NCBI RefSeq assembly: GCF_002811925.1 | Contig: NZ_NPDS01000008.1 | Span: 186,001-250,000 of the forward strand | DNA length: 64,000 nucleotides | Origin: Leptospira barantonii | GTDB taxonomy: Bacteria; Spirochaetota; Leptospiria; Leptospirales; Leptospiraceae | Direction: 5' to 3' | Part shown: in pieces, positions 10,689 to 28,220 of the stretch | Numbering within the stretch: the stretch's first letter is position 1 | Layout: the number at the start of each line of letters is the position of its first letter | Notes under the pieces: generated by a model | The model's database searches: none | The model's input: the letters and a program-made list of their open reading frames with translations, nothing else | What the model was told of the DNA's origin: nothing | Translations under genes and position numbers: made by a program

Positions 10689-10826
10689 TTTGTTTTCCAC
10701 TGCGAACTTCCACTCTGTTTTGGGACGGAGGTGAAAGTTTTTATATTTTTTTCCTAAAGTATTGTGCGGAGGGAGCCGAACCTTAGTTTAGGATACTTTT
10801 GTCAAAATATTAACTAAAAGTATTTC

Positions 10827-10873
<47 letters not shown>

Positions 10874-10950
10874 CCATCCGACGTTCCCATTGTTTTGATC
10901 GTATTTTGTCTCCTTTTTCCGTTTTGGAAAATCGAGCCTACGGAAGAATC

Positions 10951-11502
10951 ATGAAAATCTATACTAAAAAAGGGGATTTCGGTCAGACCTCTCTGGCGAC
11001 CGGAGCCAAGGTCCCCAAATCCGATCGAAGAGTGGAGCTGTACGGAACCGCAGACGAACTCAATTCCACGATCGGAATCGTTAAATCTTTTTTACCTGAA
11101 AATTCGGATCTCCATTCTCCCTTAGAAACGATTCAAAATCTGCTTTTTGAATTGGGTTCGGAACTCGCAGGTTTTAGACCCAAGGAAGAATCCTGTATCT
11201 TAGAAGAGGACATTTCCTTTTTGGAACAGCAAATCGATACGATGCAGGAAAAGTTACAACCTCTGAAGAAATTCATTCTTCCCGGGGGAACCAAGGCATC
11301 TTCGTTTTTGCACATTTCCAGAACCGTCGCGAGAAGACTGGAACGGGAAATGGTGCGATTTAAGGAAGAAGGTCTTGAGATACTTTCTCCTCCGATGGTT
11401 TTTATAAACCGTCTTTCGGATTATTTTTTCGTAGCGGCGCGTTATGCGAATCTTGAAGAGAATATTCAGGAACCCTTATGGACCTCCAGAGCAAAAGCGT
11501 AA
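10951..11502 (+). CDS. Cob(I)alamin adenosyltransferase, PduO type
   Basis: This enzyme transfers the adenosyl group of ATP to cob(I)alamin, making coenzyme B12 in the cytoplasm. The 183-residue protein starts MKIYTKKGDFGQTSL, the canonical PduO-type N-terminus with the ATP-binding TKKGD-G-T motif. SDRRVELYGTADELNS and the FILPGGTKASSFLH and ARRLEREM motifs follow. The ATG at 10951 has GGAAG upstream; an extension to 10906 is possible but would add residues not seen in the family. The product would supply adenosylcobalamin for the B12-dependent ribonucleotide reductase encoded at 55323-58928. The transporter gene that follows overlaps by 25 bases. Confidence 0.92.
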   Translation: MKIYTKKGDFGQTSLATGAKVPKSDRRVELYGTADELNSTIGIVKSFLPENSDLHSPLETIQNLLFELGSELAGFRPKEESCILEEDISFLEQQIDTMQEKLQPLKKFILPGGTKASSFLHISRTVARRLEREMVRFKEEGLEILSPPMVFINRLSDYFFVAARYANLEENIQEPLWTSRAKA

Positions 11503-12782
11503 ATTCTCATCCGAAAGCTCTTCCGGTTTTATTTCTTACGGAAACCTGGGAGCGATTCAGCTTCTACGGAATGCGCGCCTTGCTCGTCTTATTTCTTACG
11601 AAGGTTTTTCATTATTCGGATCCGGAAGCGAACCGAGTTTACGGAATTTATACGGGTCTCGTTTATTTAACTCCTTTGATCGGCGGTTATCTCGCGGACC
11701 GTTATTTGGGTTTTAGAAAATCCATCTTTTTGGGAACGACGTTGATGATGTTCGGCCATCTGTGTCTTGCCTTTGAAACGAAGCCGTTCTTTCTTTTCGG
11801 TTTGGCCTTGCTCATCGTCGGGGTCGGTTTTTTTAAACCGAACATCTCCACGGTTGTGGGTAGAATCTACGAAGAAGAAAACAAAACCCACATGAAAGAT
11901 TCCGGGTTTACGATCTTTTATATGGGAATCAATCTCGGCGGTTTCTTAGGGCCTCTTTTCTGCGGATATTTCAGCAAATCCTTCGGTTGGGGTTACGGAT
12001 TCGGAGTGGCCGCCTTCGGTGTGTTATTCGGAATTTTGATTTTTCTCTTCGGACAAAAAAGATTTTCGGATCGGGTTTTCGAACCCGGCAAAAAGAATCA
12101 TATCGAGGAAGGACGCAGGCATTCTCCTTTAACTCGGGAAGAAAAACAAAGACTCACGGTGATTCTGATTTTTACCGCCTTTGCGATCATTTTCTGGGCG
12201 GTATTCGAACAAATCGGCTCTTCTATGAATCTTTTTATCGATCGTCACGTGGATCGAAATTGGTTCGGCTACGATATTCCCACTCCTTTTTTCCAGTCTT
12301 TGAATCCTCTTTTGATTTTGATCTTAGCGCCTGTAATCGCTTCTTTCTGGACCGTACTTGCTAAAAAGAATTGGAAACCGGATACTTCGACCAGGTTCGC
12401 GTACGGTTTTTTTATTTTGGGTTTTGGATTTCTGATTTTGACGTTAGTCACCCTTGACTTTCGAATCGGTCATAAGATTTCTGCGATCTGGCTTTTTCTA
12501 ATGGTTCTTTGTATTACCGTCGGTGAGTTGTTTACTTCTCCAGGCGGATTGGCGCTCGTTACGAAGTTGGCTCCGAGCCATCTCGGCGGGTTTATGATGG
12601 GCGTTTGGTTTCTTTCCAGTTTTTTCGGGAATATTCTCGCGGGAGAATTGGCAGGTCTTATGAGAACGGACAGTTTTCCGACGTTCTTCGGAATGTTTAC
12701 CTGTCTCGCTTTTTCGGGAGGTTTGATTCTTTATTTGGCAAGAAAGAAGTTCCAAATTTGGATGCACGGTGGGGATCAATGA
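11478..12782 (+). CDS. Proton-dependent oligopeptide transporter (POT/PTR family)
   Basis: This inner-membrane MFS symporter takes up di- and tripeptides with protons. Residues ~15-30 contain ETWERFSFYGMRALL, which fits the POT family ExxERFxYY motif that couples proton and substrate. GVGFFKPNISTVVG in TM4 and a FYMGINLGGFLGPL segment match the PTR2 signatures. The 434-residue length is a little short for the family (about 450-550), and about 12 hydrophobic segments can be seen. The ATG overlaps the end of the adenosyltransferase gene by 25 bases, implying an operon. A CGAGAATTCTCG palindrome followed by TTTT at 12793-12808 may act as a weak terminator. Confidence 0.88.
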   Translation: MDLQSKSVNSHPKALPVLFLTETWERFSFYGMRALLVLFLTKVFHYSDPEANRVYGIYTGLVYLTPLIGGYLADRYLGFRKSIFLGTTLMMFGHLCLAFETKPFFLFGLALLIVGVGFFKPNISTVVGRIYEEENKTHMKDSGFTIFYMGINLGGFLGPLFCGYFSKSFGWGYGFGVAAFGVLFGILIFLFGQKRFSDRVFEPGKKNHIEEGRRHSPLTREEKQRLTVILIFTAFAIIFWAVFEQIGSSMNLFIDRHVDRNWFGYDIPTPFFQSLNPLLILILAPVIASFWTVLAKKNWKPDTSTRFAYGFFILGFGFLILTLVTLDFRIGHKISAIWLFLMVLCITVGELFTSPGGLALVTKLAPSHLGGFMMGVWFLSSFFGNILAGELAGLMRTDSFPTFFGMFTCLAFSGGLILYLARKKFQIWMHGGDQ

Positions 12783-12843
12783 CAACACAACGCGAGAATT
12801 CTCGTTTTACTATATTCTAAAATTGATATATTAGGAGATGATG

Positions 12844-14118
12844 ATGTTTCGAATTCTGACGATTCTTTTCGCCGTTCTTTGGATTCCAGTTTCCGTTTTT
12901 GCGGACCCGTTTTCCGACCTGCTCAAAGAGGATTTTGAAACCGGTCAAACCCTTTTGATTCGAAATTCCGTCTTTCAAAAGTTAGGCGGTAAATCGAAAG
13001 ATCCGAAAGTAATCGAAATCACGAAGAATACGATTCCCTGGGCGATCATGGAAGGCCTTGCCCCGGATACGATCGCGGATCTGATCGTGAATCAATACTA
13101 TGTTTCTCTTTCGGGTATGCGTTTTACCGAGGCTGAGGACGCGATCCCGATTCTTTCCAAACAAAAACTGAGCGATAAGGATTTCGTTTTGGTTTCTCTT
13201 TTCGTTAAGGAAACAGACAAGGCGGGAATTCGGGAAGAGATCCGAAATGTGTTTTTATCCACCGCTTTGAAGTCCCGTTGGGACGGTTTTTCAATTTTGG
13301 CCGGTGGTCGCGCTTTGATCGCGGGTAAATACGCGGGGATTCCTGAGAATCGACTTGCTTCGAGAATTCTCAGCCTTCTTCCGAGCAAGGGGGCGAATTC
13401 TCCGTTTGAAAAAACGGATTCTTCCTTTCGGCAGGCGATTTTTTTTAATCCGTCTAATGATCGTTATACGCTTGCCTCCGATCTTTTGTCCCAGCTCAAA
13501 TCTTTGCACGACGGAACCAAAAGTAAATCCTTGGATTCTTGGACGAGTTCGATCGCGACCGCGAGAAGTTTAGATAGCGGTTTGGATTCCGCCGGTGAAA
13601 TTGTGATCGGGGATCGGCCTAAGTTCGGGTTTGAGGAGAATATTCCCGATCTGCCTTTGGTTCCCGAAGTAGAGCCGGACGCTCCCGTTCCCGCCGCCAA
13701 GGAAGATTGGGAAACATTACATTCTTCTTATTTACTTTCCGTCGTGAAAGAATGGCTTGGAACTCCTTATTATTGGGGTGGGACCTCGAAGAAAGGTGTG
13801 GATTGTTCCGGGTTCACGTTTAATTCGTTGACCGATAAGAGGGTAGGAGTTCCCACAAAAATCGTTCCTCGATTGGGTAGAGAACAGGCGAATTCGGGGA
13901 GTAAGGTGTCCCATGAAAATTTACGTGCGGGGGATTTGATCTTTTTTTCCGCTTCACCGAATCAAAGTAAGATTACGCACGTAGGACTTGTCATCAGTGA
14001 CAAGGAATTCGCGCATGCTTCCTCGACGAGAGGCGTTGTGATCGATAAGATTTCCATGAAATGGTGGATTGATCGGTATGTGACGTCTCGTCGGGTGTTT
14101 AAGAAAGTTCAATCTTAA
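12844..14118 (+). CDS. Secreted NlpC/P60-family cysteine peptidase (peptidoglycan endopeptidase)
   Basis: This is probably an exported cell-wall hydrolase. There are three consecutive ATG codons (12838, 12841, 12844); the third is best spaced from the AGGAG at 12833-12837. Residues ~1-20 form a signal peptide ending before ADPFSD. The N-terminal ~290 residues have no recognised domain. The C-terminal ~125 residues are an NlpC/P60 domain: WLGTPYYWGGTSKKGVDCSGF holds the catalytic Cys, ITHVGLVI the catalytic His, and FAHASSTRGVV the third polar residue. The gene stands alone between the peptide transporter and a DUF1564 gene on the opposite strand. Confidence 0.88.
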   Translation: MFRILTILFAVLWIPVSVFADPFSDLLKEDFETGQTLLIRNSVFQKLGGKSKDPKVIEITKNTIPWAIMEGLAPDTIADLIVNQYYVSLSGMRFTEAEDAIPILSKQKLSDKDFVLVSLFVKETDKAGIREEIRNVFLSTALKSRWDGFSILAGGRALIAGKYAGIPENRLASRILSLLPSKGANSPFEKTDSSFRQAIFFNPSNDRYTLASDLLSQLKSLHDGTKSKSLDSWTSSIATARSLDSGLDSAGEIVIGDRPKFGFEENIPDLPLVPEVEPDAPVPAAKEDWETLHSSYLLSVVKEWLGTPYYWGGTSKKGVDCSGFTFNSLTDKRVGVPTKIVPRLGREQANSGSKVSHENLRAGDLIFFSASPNQSKITHVGLVISDKEFAHASSTRGVVIDKISMKWWIDRYVTSRRVFKKVQS

Positions 14119-14210
14119 TTGGATAGTGCCTGCTTCGGCTTGTCTCGCCATTGCCTCGTCGGAAGATATCGATCGAATGGTCGATCCTTTCGATTGTTTT
14201 TCCGATGAGT

Positions 14211-14238
14211 AAGCGTTGTTTAGCGCTTTTGGCTTTTT
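14211..14238 (+). terminator. Possible terminator after the NlpC/P60 gene
   Basis: AAGCG (14211-14215) can pair with CGCTT (14224-14228), followed by TTGGCTTTTT. The stem is short, so this is tentative. It lies between convergent genes. Confidence 0.35.
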
Positions 14239-14277
14239 ATCGTAGCTTCAAGCTTTGGGTATAAGTTTTGGGATTCT

Positions 14278-14817
14278 TTAGGAACTGTAGAGGCTTTCGT
14301 AATTTACTACGTAAAAAGTATCTTGTGGGTTGCATTCTAATCTGCGCGTTATTTCGTTTTTGAGTAGATCGAGGTGGAGGATGTATTTGTAATTACTGTG
14401 AAATGTAGGACCTCCTTCATTCATAGTTCTCACGATAGAATTCCCAACCCCAACGTTTTCCAACCAAAGTAAATAATTAAATAGATAACACCGAGAAACC
14501 CCGTGAACCTGAGCAAGGGCGCTGAGTAAAGCCCAACTTCCAGTGCTCAAACGCACATTGATTCGCTTCATTTTTTCTTTACCCGGACTAGGTTGATAAG
14601 TTGTTTTACGAGCATTCTTCCCCAAACGGTTTGTCGTGGAAAGATACTTGGAATAATAAGTCAAAAGAATCGGAATCTGTTTACCGATATTTTTTCGCGC
14701 CTTTTCGTTCAACGCGAGCAATGTTGCTTCGGGAACTAAAAAAGTAACAACCTCCGTTTTTCTTTCTTGAAGAATCGAACGGATTTCTTGATCGGAATTC
14801 AGTAATAAAACGCCCAT
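14278..14817 (-). CDS. DUF1564 family protein
   Basis: The protein belongs to DUF1564, a family I know only from Leptospira, where it is usually present in several copies. The start is placed at the ATG at 14817 ([12 protein letters not shown]), giving 179 residues, though no good ribosome site is visible and 14868 is possible. Features are an N-terminal [10 protein letters not shown] strand, a central [15 protein letters not shown] linker, then [23 protein letters not shown]. The latter resembles a helix-turn-helix or ribbon-helix-helix arrangement that could bind DNA. Function is unknown. No partner gene is adjacent in the same direction. Confidence 0.75.
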   Translation of the reverse strand: MGVLLLNSDQEIRSILQERKTEVVTFLVPEATLLALNEKARKNIGKQIPILLTYYSKYLSTTNRLGKNARKTTYQPSPGKEKMKRINVRLSTGSWALLSALAQVHGVSRCYLFNYLLWLENVGVGNSIVRTMNEGGPTFHSNYKYILHLDLLKNEITRRLECNPQDTFYVVNYESLYSS

Positions 14818-14956
14818 ACAAAGTACAGTTACCGAAAGCGCTCTCGCGGACAGAAAACAGAAACCCAAAAAAAGAATCTACCGACCGCCAACCGACGTAA
14901 TCCAACTGCAAACAATCAAACAAGGAAAAACGACAAAAACGAAAACCGAAGAAGAC

Positions 14957-15571
14957 TCATTCTTTCAGATTCAATTCTTCCACAATCTCCATAAGAATTT
15001 TCGTTTTCTCCAAAGGATTCGGATCCACAAGAATCTCCTGCTTTTTGGAAAATTCAAAATTGAGAATCGAAGCTATAAAATCGATCGGAAAAGGATGTGT
15101 CATGAGTTCATTCATTCGAAGAATCAAATCTTCTCCGGCGCCTTCCGAAAGAAGAATTCGTTTTGTAAGAAAGAGAAGTCTTTCAAATGTTTTTTTAAAA
15201 TCCTCATCTCTGAGATATTCGAAATCGGGCTCTATCTTTTCGATGCGCGCAACTCGGAAGGGTTCCACGGTTTCGTAGTCGATCAGTTTGGCGATTCCCT
15301 TTCCCTCCAAAAGAATATTCGATCGACCATCGGGCAGAGGATCTCTTCGAATGATTTTTCCCCAGCCGAAAACCGTTTCGATTTCGGGATGTTTGGAAGG
15401 AGTTCTCGACTTGGCGGGAAGAATGGGCGCAACGGCCAATTCTTCTCCGGATTCCATACAATAATCGAGCATCAATCTATAACGCGGCTCAAAGATATGA
15501 AGCGGTAGGTATGTCCCAGGGAATAGAATGATTTCCGGCAACGGAAAGATGGGGACAGTAGTGGTTGACAC
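14957..15571 (-). CDS. LON substrate-binding-domain protein
   Basis: This is a stand-alone Lon N-terminal (substrate-binding) domain without the ATPase or protease parts. The key stretch is PIFPLPEIILFPGTYLPLHIF followed by EPRYRLMLDYC, the classic start of the LON domain. Proteins like this are common in bacteria and of unclear role. I place the start at the GTG at 15571 (VSTTTVPIFPLPE), giving 204 residues. The frame is open further upstream to a TTG at 15664, but that would overlap the divergent rfaE1 start and add a hydrophobic N-terminus the family does not have. No clear Shine-Dalgarno precedes either codon, so the start is uncertain. Confidence 0.8.
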   Translation of the reverse strand: MSTTTVPIFPLPEIILFPGTYLPLHIFEPRYRLMLDYCMESGEELAVAPILPAKSRTPSKHPEIETVFGWGKIIRRDPLPDGRSNILLEGKGIAKLIDYETVEPFRVARIEKIEPDFEYLRDEDFKKTFERLLFLTKRILLSEGAGEDLILRMNELMTHPFPIDFIASILNFEFSKKQEILVDPNPLEKTKILMEIVEELNLKE

Positions 15572-15634
15572 GGGAAGGATACTATAACTGCTTAGAGAGA
15601 AACCGTAAATCAAAATCCCAAGGACTAGTAGAAT

Positions 15635-16648
15635 TTGTATTATCTCGATCGAAACCGCTTTCAAACTTCCACGGCGAATCTTAAAAATTTAAAAATCATC
15701 GTAATCGGAGATTTCATACTGGATGAATATCTGATCGGAGAAGTGAATCGAATTTCACCCGAAGCTCCCGTTCCGGTTGTCTGGGTTCGAAAGGAAAAAA
15801 TAACCTTAGGCGGGGCGGGGAATGTTGTCAAAAATTTATCGAGCTTAGGTGTGACTTCCATCGTATTAGGAAGAGCCGGAAAAGACGAAAAGGCAAAAAG
15901 TCTTTCGGAACTTCTCTCGAACGAAAAGACGGATCAAAATCAGAATTTTCTAATTCAATCCGAAGACGTACCGACCATTTTAAAAACAAGAGTGATCGCG
16001 GGACATCAACAAGTTTGTAGGATCGATAAGGAAGAATTAAAACCGATCACACAAAAAGAGGAAGACGAACTTCTCAAAGCGTTTTTGGAAAGAATCGATT
16101 CCGCAGACGCGGTGATTCTTTCCGACTACGACAAGGGAACTTTAACACCGAGAATCATCAGCGAAGTTTCCAAGATTTGTGTGGATAAAAAAAAGATCGT
16201 AACGGTAGATCCTCAAGTAAGTCATTTTTTTCTTTACCAAGGTGTGAGCATTCTCACCCCGAACCACCACGAAGCGGGAAAGGCGATCGGTAAAAAACTT
16301 GAGAACGATTCCGAGATATTAAAAGCCGCCGAAGAAATTTCGGAAAAACTTTCCTGTCCCTCTCTGATGATCACAAGAGGAGAAAAAGGAATGAGTCTTT
16401 ATCTTTCTTCTAAAAAAGAAATTTTTCATATCCCGACGGTTGCAAGAGAGGTCTTCGACGTAACCGGAGCGGGAGATACTGTCATCAGCACCTACACCGC
16501 TTATCACGCGGCGGGGCTCAGCGAACTAGACGCAAGCGTCGTATCAAACGCCGCCGCGGGGGTAGTCGTTGCCAAACTCGGAGCTGAAACCGTAACACCC
16601 GACGAACTCGAAGCCTCGCTTCAATCCATGGGGAGTTTTCAAAAGTAA
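15635..16648 (+). CDS. rfaE1: D-glycero-beta-D-manno-heptose-7-phosphate kinase (RfaE1/HldA-type)
   Basis: This is a PfkB-family sugar kinase making heptose 1,7-bisphosphate for ADP-heptose, a precursor of the LPS inner core. The 337-residue protein has IVIGDFILDEYLIGEVNRISPEAPVPV near the N-terminus, GGAGNV at residues ~60, and VTGAGDT (anion hole and catalytic Asp) near the C-terminus. The only usable start is the TTG at 15635: an in-frame TAG lies just upstream and AGGA lies 11 bases before it. In E. coli this activity is fused to the adenylyltransferase as HldE; here the two parts are separate genes, two bases apart. Confidence 0.93.
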   Translation: MYYLDRNRFQTSTANLKNLKIIVIGDFILDEYLIGEVNRISPEAPVPVVWVRKEKITLGGAGNVVKNLSSLGVTSIVLGRAGKDEKAKSLSELLSNEKTDQNQNFLIQSEDVPTILKTRVIAGHQQVCRIDKEELKPITQKEEDELLKAFLERIDSADAVILSDYDKGTLTPRIISEVSKICVDKKKIVTVDPQVSHFFLYQGVSILTPNHHEAGKAIGKKLENDSEILKAAEEISEKLSCPSLMITRGEKGMSLYLSSKKEIFHIPTVAREVFDVTGAGDTVISTYTAYHAAGLSELDASVVSNAAAGVVVAKLGAETVTPDELEASLQSMGSFQK

Positions 16649-16650
16649 GA

Positions 16651-17127
16651 ATGGATTTAAAAAATCATATCGTCCCCTGGGATCAGGCCGCAAACTTCGC
16701 CGACACCATCCGGCAAAACAAAAAAATCGTTTTTACCAACGGTTGTTTCGACTTGGTTCACAAAGGACACATTACTTATCTTTCTCAAGCAAGAGAGCTC
16801 GGAGATTTTCTCTGGGTGGGACTCAACGCAGATTCTTCCGTAAAACGTCTCAAGGGAGAACAAAGACCAGTCGTTTCCGAGGAAGATCGGGCCATTCTAC
16901 TTTCTAATCTTAGATTTGTGGACGCGGTCACGATTTTTTCTCAGGACACGCCCCTCGATCTGATCCGTCTCGTAAAACCTTCCGTTCACGTAAAGGGGGG
17001 AGATTACAAAGTGGACGACCTCCCCGAAACCCCGATCGTTCGTCAATTCGGCGGGGAAGTCAAAATCTTGCCGTTTGTCCCCGGAAAATCCACCTCGCTT
17101 CTCATCGAGAAAATCCTCAAACTCTAA
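16651..17127 (+). CDS. rfaE2: D-glycero-beta-D-manno-heptose 1-phosphate adenylyltransferase (RfaE2)
   Basis: This is a cytidylyltransferase-fold enzyme that makes ADP-heptose from heptose 1-phosphate. The 158-residue protein contains VFTNGCFDLVHKGHITYL, in which HKGH is the nucleotide-binding HxGH motif. It also has VKGGDYK and the PGKSTS segment near the C-terminus, corresponding to the ISTT-type motif. It directly follows rfaE1 and completes the split HldE pair. Confidence 0.94.
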   Translation: MDLKNHIVPWDQAANFADTIRQNKKIVFTNGCFDLVHKGHITYLSQARELGDFLWVGLNADSSVKRLKGEQRPVVSEEDRAILLSNLRFVDAVTIFSQDTPLDLIRLVKPSVHVKGGDYKVDDLPETPIVRQFGGEVKILPFVPGKSTSLLIEKILKL

Positions 17128-17227
17128 AACGAAGTCCTTCTATTTTTTTAGAGACAGAATTCTTAGAAATTCCTGTTTGAATTTCTGGAAACACTCAAAA
17201 CTCTGTTCTGAAAGGCGGGAATGCAAG

Positions 17228-18844
<1,617 letters not shown>

Positions 18845-18846
18845 AC

Positions 18847-19704
18847 ATGAAAGACAATACATGCACCAAGAGAGATTTTTTAAACGGAGCCAAAATCGGA
18901 GGAGACGAACCGTTCTTTCTCATCTCCGGTCCCTGCGTTATGGAAAATCGGGATCTATTGGACCGTGTCTGCGCGGAAATGATCGAGATCTGCGGAGAAT
19001 TAAAAATTCCTTATATATTCAAAAGCAGTTTCGACAAAGCGAACCGTTCCTCCGTAAATTCCTATCGCGGACCGGGACTCGCCGAAGGTATTAAGAATTT
19101 AGAATATATCAAAAACAAATACAACGTTCCCGTTCTAACGGACATTCACGAAACTTATCAGATCGCTCCTCTAAAGGACGTGATCGACATCTATCAAATT
19201 CCCGCATTTCTTTGCAGACAAACCGATCTCATCGCGGAATCCGCTAAAACCGGAAGGTGGGTGAACGTAAAAAAAGGACAATTCTTAGCTCCGGCCGACA
19301 CGCGTCATATCGCGGTTAAGATGAAAGAATCCGGAAACGAAAAATGTATCGTAACCGAAAGAGGAACCTCCTTCGGCTACGGAAATCTAATCTTCGACGG
19401 AAGAGCGATTCCGATCATCCACGGGTTCGATATCCCGGTCGTATTCGACGCGACCCATTCCGCTCAACTTCCGGGCGCCGCGGGAAACAGCACCGGTGGA
19501 CAAAGAGAATTCATTCCAAGCGTTCTTCGTTCCGCAGTTTCTCTCGGCATAGAAGGAATTTTTATGGAAGTCCATCCGGATCCTGAAAAGGCGCTTTCCG
19601 ACGCAACGACTCAATATCCGCTTTCTCAGATCAAATCCCTTTTGAAGGAGATGATCGGTTTGGATCGTTATATCAAAAAAGAAATTCTCGTTTCCAGAAA
19701 CTGA
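18847..19704 (+). CDS. kdsA: 3-deoxy-D-manno-octulosonate 8-phosphate synthase KdsA (metal-dependent class)
   Basis: KdsA condenses arabinose 5-phosphate with PEP to Kdo-8-P for LPS. The 285-residue protein has SGPCVMENRD, KSSFDKANRSS, TDIHE, FDATHSAQLPGAAG and FMEVHPDP motifs. The position that is Asn26 in the E. coli metal-free enzyme is Cys30 here. Together with His204, Glu241 and Asp252 this matches the four metal ligands of the Aquifex enzyme (C11, H185, E222, D233), each displaced by exactly 19. It is therefore the metal-requiring type. AAAGGA precedes the ATG, two bases after pyrG. Confidence 0.96.
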   Translation: MKDNTCTKRDFLNGAKIGGDEPFFLISGPCVMENRDLLDRVCAEMIEICGELKIPYIFKSSFDKANRSSVNSYRGPGLAEGIKNLEYIKNKYNVPVLTDIHETYQIAPLKDVIDIYQIPAFLCRQTDLIAESAKTGRWVNVKKGQFLAPADTRHIAVKMKESGNEKCIVTERGTSFGYGNLIFDGRAIPIIHGFDIPVVFDATHSAQLPGAAGNSTGGQREFIPSVLRSAVSLGIEGIFMEVHPDPEKALSDATTQYPLSQIKSLLKEMIGLDRYIKKEILVSRN

Positions 19705-19728
19705 CGAAACCGACCCCGACCTTATTTT

Positions 19729-20309
19729 ATGAAGAAGAACAACATCAATCGACTTCGAATCTTTTTCCTTTCGGTTGTCTGTGTCTTCTTCACGTTTTCA
19801 TTCTTCGATTGCAAAAAAGTAAATTACGAAAGAGTGGAGAAGGAAAGAGAAAGCGGTTCTTCGGTTTCCATTCGTAACTTCAAACGGGAAGCCTATGATG
19901 AGAACGGCCAACTTCAGTGGGAACTCAGAGCGGAAGAATCCTACGTCTATGTAAACGAGAATAAAACCATCTTCTACAATATCGACTTCGATCAATATGA
20001 GGGTGGAAAATTCAAATCCAAACTTCTTTCCGAAAAAGGGGAAATCAATCACAAGACAAGATTGATGATCTTGGAAGGTAAAATTTTCCTAAGAACCGAA
20101 GACAACAAAACTCTTACCGCCAAAGCGATGGAATACAATATGGATACGAAAAAACTCGTATCCGATTCGGAAGTTACGGTAAGCGCGGACGGAACCACAA
20201 TCCGCGGAATCGGACTCAGAGCCGATAAGGATTTGAATAAGTTCACGATTCTTAAGCCGAGCGCGATCACACAAGGCGGCACGAACCCCTTGAAAGCGGC
20301 CGGGTCCCC

Positions 20310-20313
<4 letters not shown>
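19729..20313 (+). CDS. lptC: LPS-transport protein LptC
   Basis: LptC is the bitopic inner-membrane partner of the LptBFG extractor and passes LPS to LptA. The 194-residue protein has one N-terminal hydrophobic helix (residues ~9-25) ending FFDC, so lipidation at Cys is possible. A single OstA-like beta-jellyroll follows: KREAYDENGQLQWELRAEESYVY, then KTLTAKAMEYNMDTKKLVSDSEVTV. The next gene starts inside its stop codon. LptF and LptG, the permease parts, are not in this window. Confidence 0.85.
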
Positions 20314-21692
<1,379 letters not shown>

Positions 21693-21701
21693 GCTAAGAA
21701 T

Positions 21702-23845
<2,144 letters not shown>

Positions 23846-23848
23846 CCT

Positions 23849-24785
23849 ATGTCCATGCCAGGTATCAATGTTTCCAATATTCTAAACGAACACGAAGAGT
23901 TGGGTTTACGAATGCTCGCGGGTGAAAAAGGACTGATGAATCGGATCAACATGTCCGAGATCAATCGCCCCGGTCTTTCACTCACCGGCTTTTACGAAAG
24001 TTTCGCACACGATCGGATTCAAATTTTCGGCAAGGGAGAATGGGCTTACATCACTTCCAGAACTCCCGAGGATCTGAAAAAAATCGCCGCGGAGTTTTTT
24101 AGTTTTCATCTCAACTGTATCATCTTCACGCACGGAAACATGCCTCCTCAGATTTTTATGGAAAATTGCGAACAACTCGGAATTCCTCTAATGATCTCTG
24201 ACGTTTCCACGCATAAGTTCATCACCTTGATCTCCGGAATTTTGGATCGAAGTCTTGCGCCGAGAACGATGAGACACGGGGTTTTGATCGAGGTTTTCGG
24301 GATCGGAATTCTCCTTTCGGGAAAAAGCGGAGTCGGAAAAAGCGAAACAGCACTCGAACTCATCGAAAGGGGACATCGTCTTGTAGCCGATGATATGGTG
24401 GAAATCCGTAGACTTTCCGAAAGTTATCTCATCGGAACCTGTTCGGATTTATTGAGACATCACATGGAAATCCGTGGATTAGGAATTTTGAATATAAAGG
24501 ATATATTCGGAATCGGTTCGGTCCGCGATCACAAACTCATAGAGCTCATCATTCATCTGGAAGAATGGACCGAGGATAAGGACTTCGATCGAACGGGGCT
24601 TGAAAATCCCACCGAAGAACTTCTGGGCGTTCAGATTCCTCTCATCCGAGTTCCGGTTCGACCGGGAAGAAACATTCCGATCATCGTCGAAACCGCCGCG
24701 ATGAACCAACGTCTGCGTAAACTCGGTAAAAACGCGGCGCAGGAATTCAATCAAAAACTGAGTCAGTATCTCCAGCAGGGTAAAG

Positions 24786-24814
<29 letters not shown>
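23849..24814 (+). CDS. hprK: HPr kinase/phosphorylase HprK
   Basis: HprK phosphorylates and dephosphorylates a serine of HPr, coupling metabolism to regulation. The 321-residue protein has the N-terminal sensor-like domain, Walker A LSGKSGVGKSETALELI, GHRLVADDMVEIRR (catalytic His/Asp region) and the signature MEIRGLGILNIKDIFG. The partner gene ptsH starts 29 bases before its stop codon, so the pair is translationally coupled. No PTS permease or enzyme I is encoded in the window, so the system here is probably regulatory. Confidence 0.96.
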
Positions 24815-25053
<239 letters not shown>

Positions 25054-25069
25054 ATCGACGACAAAACTT

Positions 25070-26860
<1,791 letters not shown>

Positions 26861-26871
26861 CCGTTTACAAT

Positions 26872-28212
<1,341 letters not shown>

Positions 28213-28220
<8 letters not shown>

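Noticed and set aside
15572..15664. Hydrophobic N-terminal extension of the LON-domain protein
   Set aside because: It would overlap the only possible rfaE1 start and gives a membrane-like leader that LON-domain proteins do not have; it is not excluded, but less likely.
17075..17227. Upstream extension of pyrG
   Set aside because: The in-frame extension overlaps rfaE2 and is unlike CTP synthase; the TTG at 17228 with AAGGCGGGA upstream starts exactly at the conserved N-terminus.
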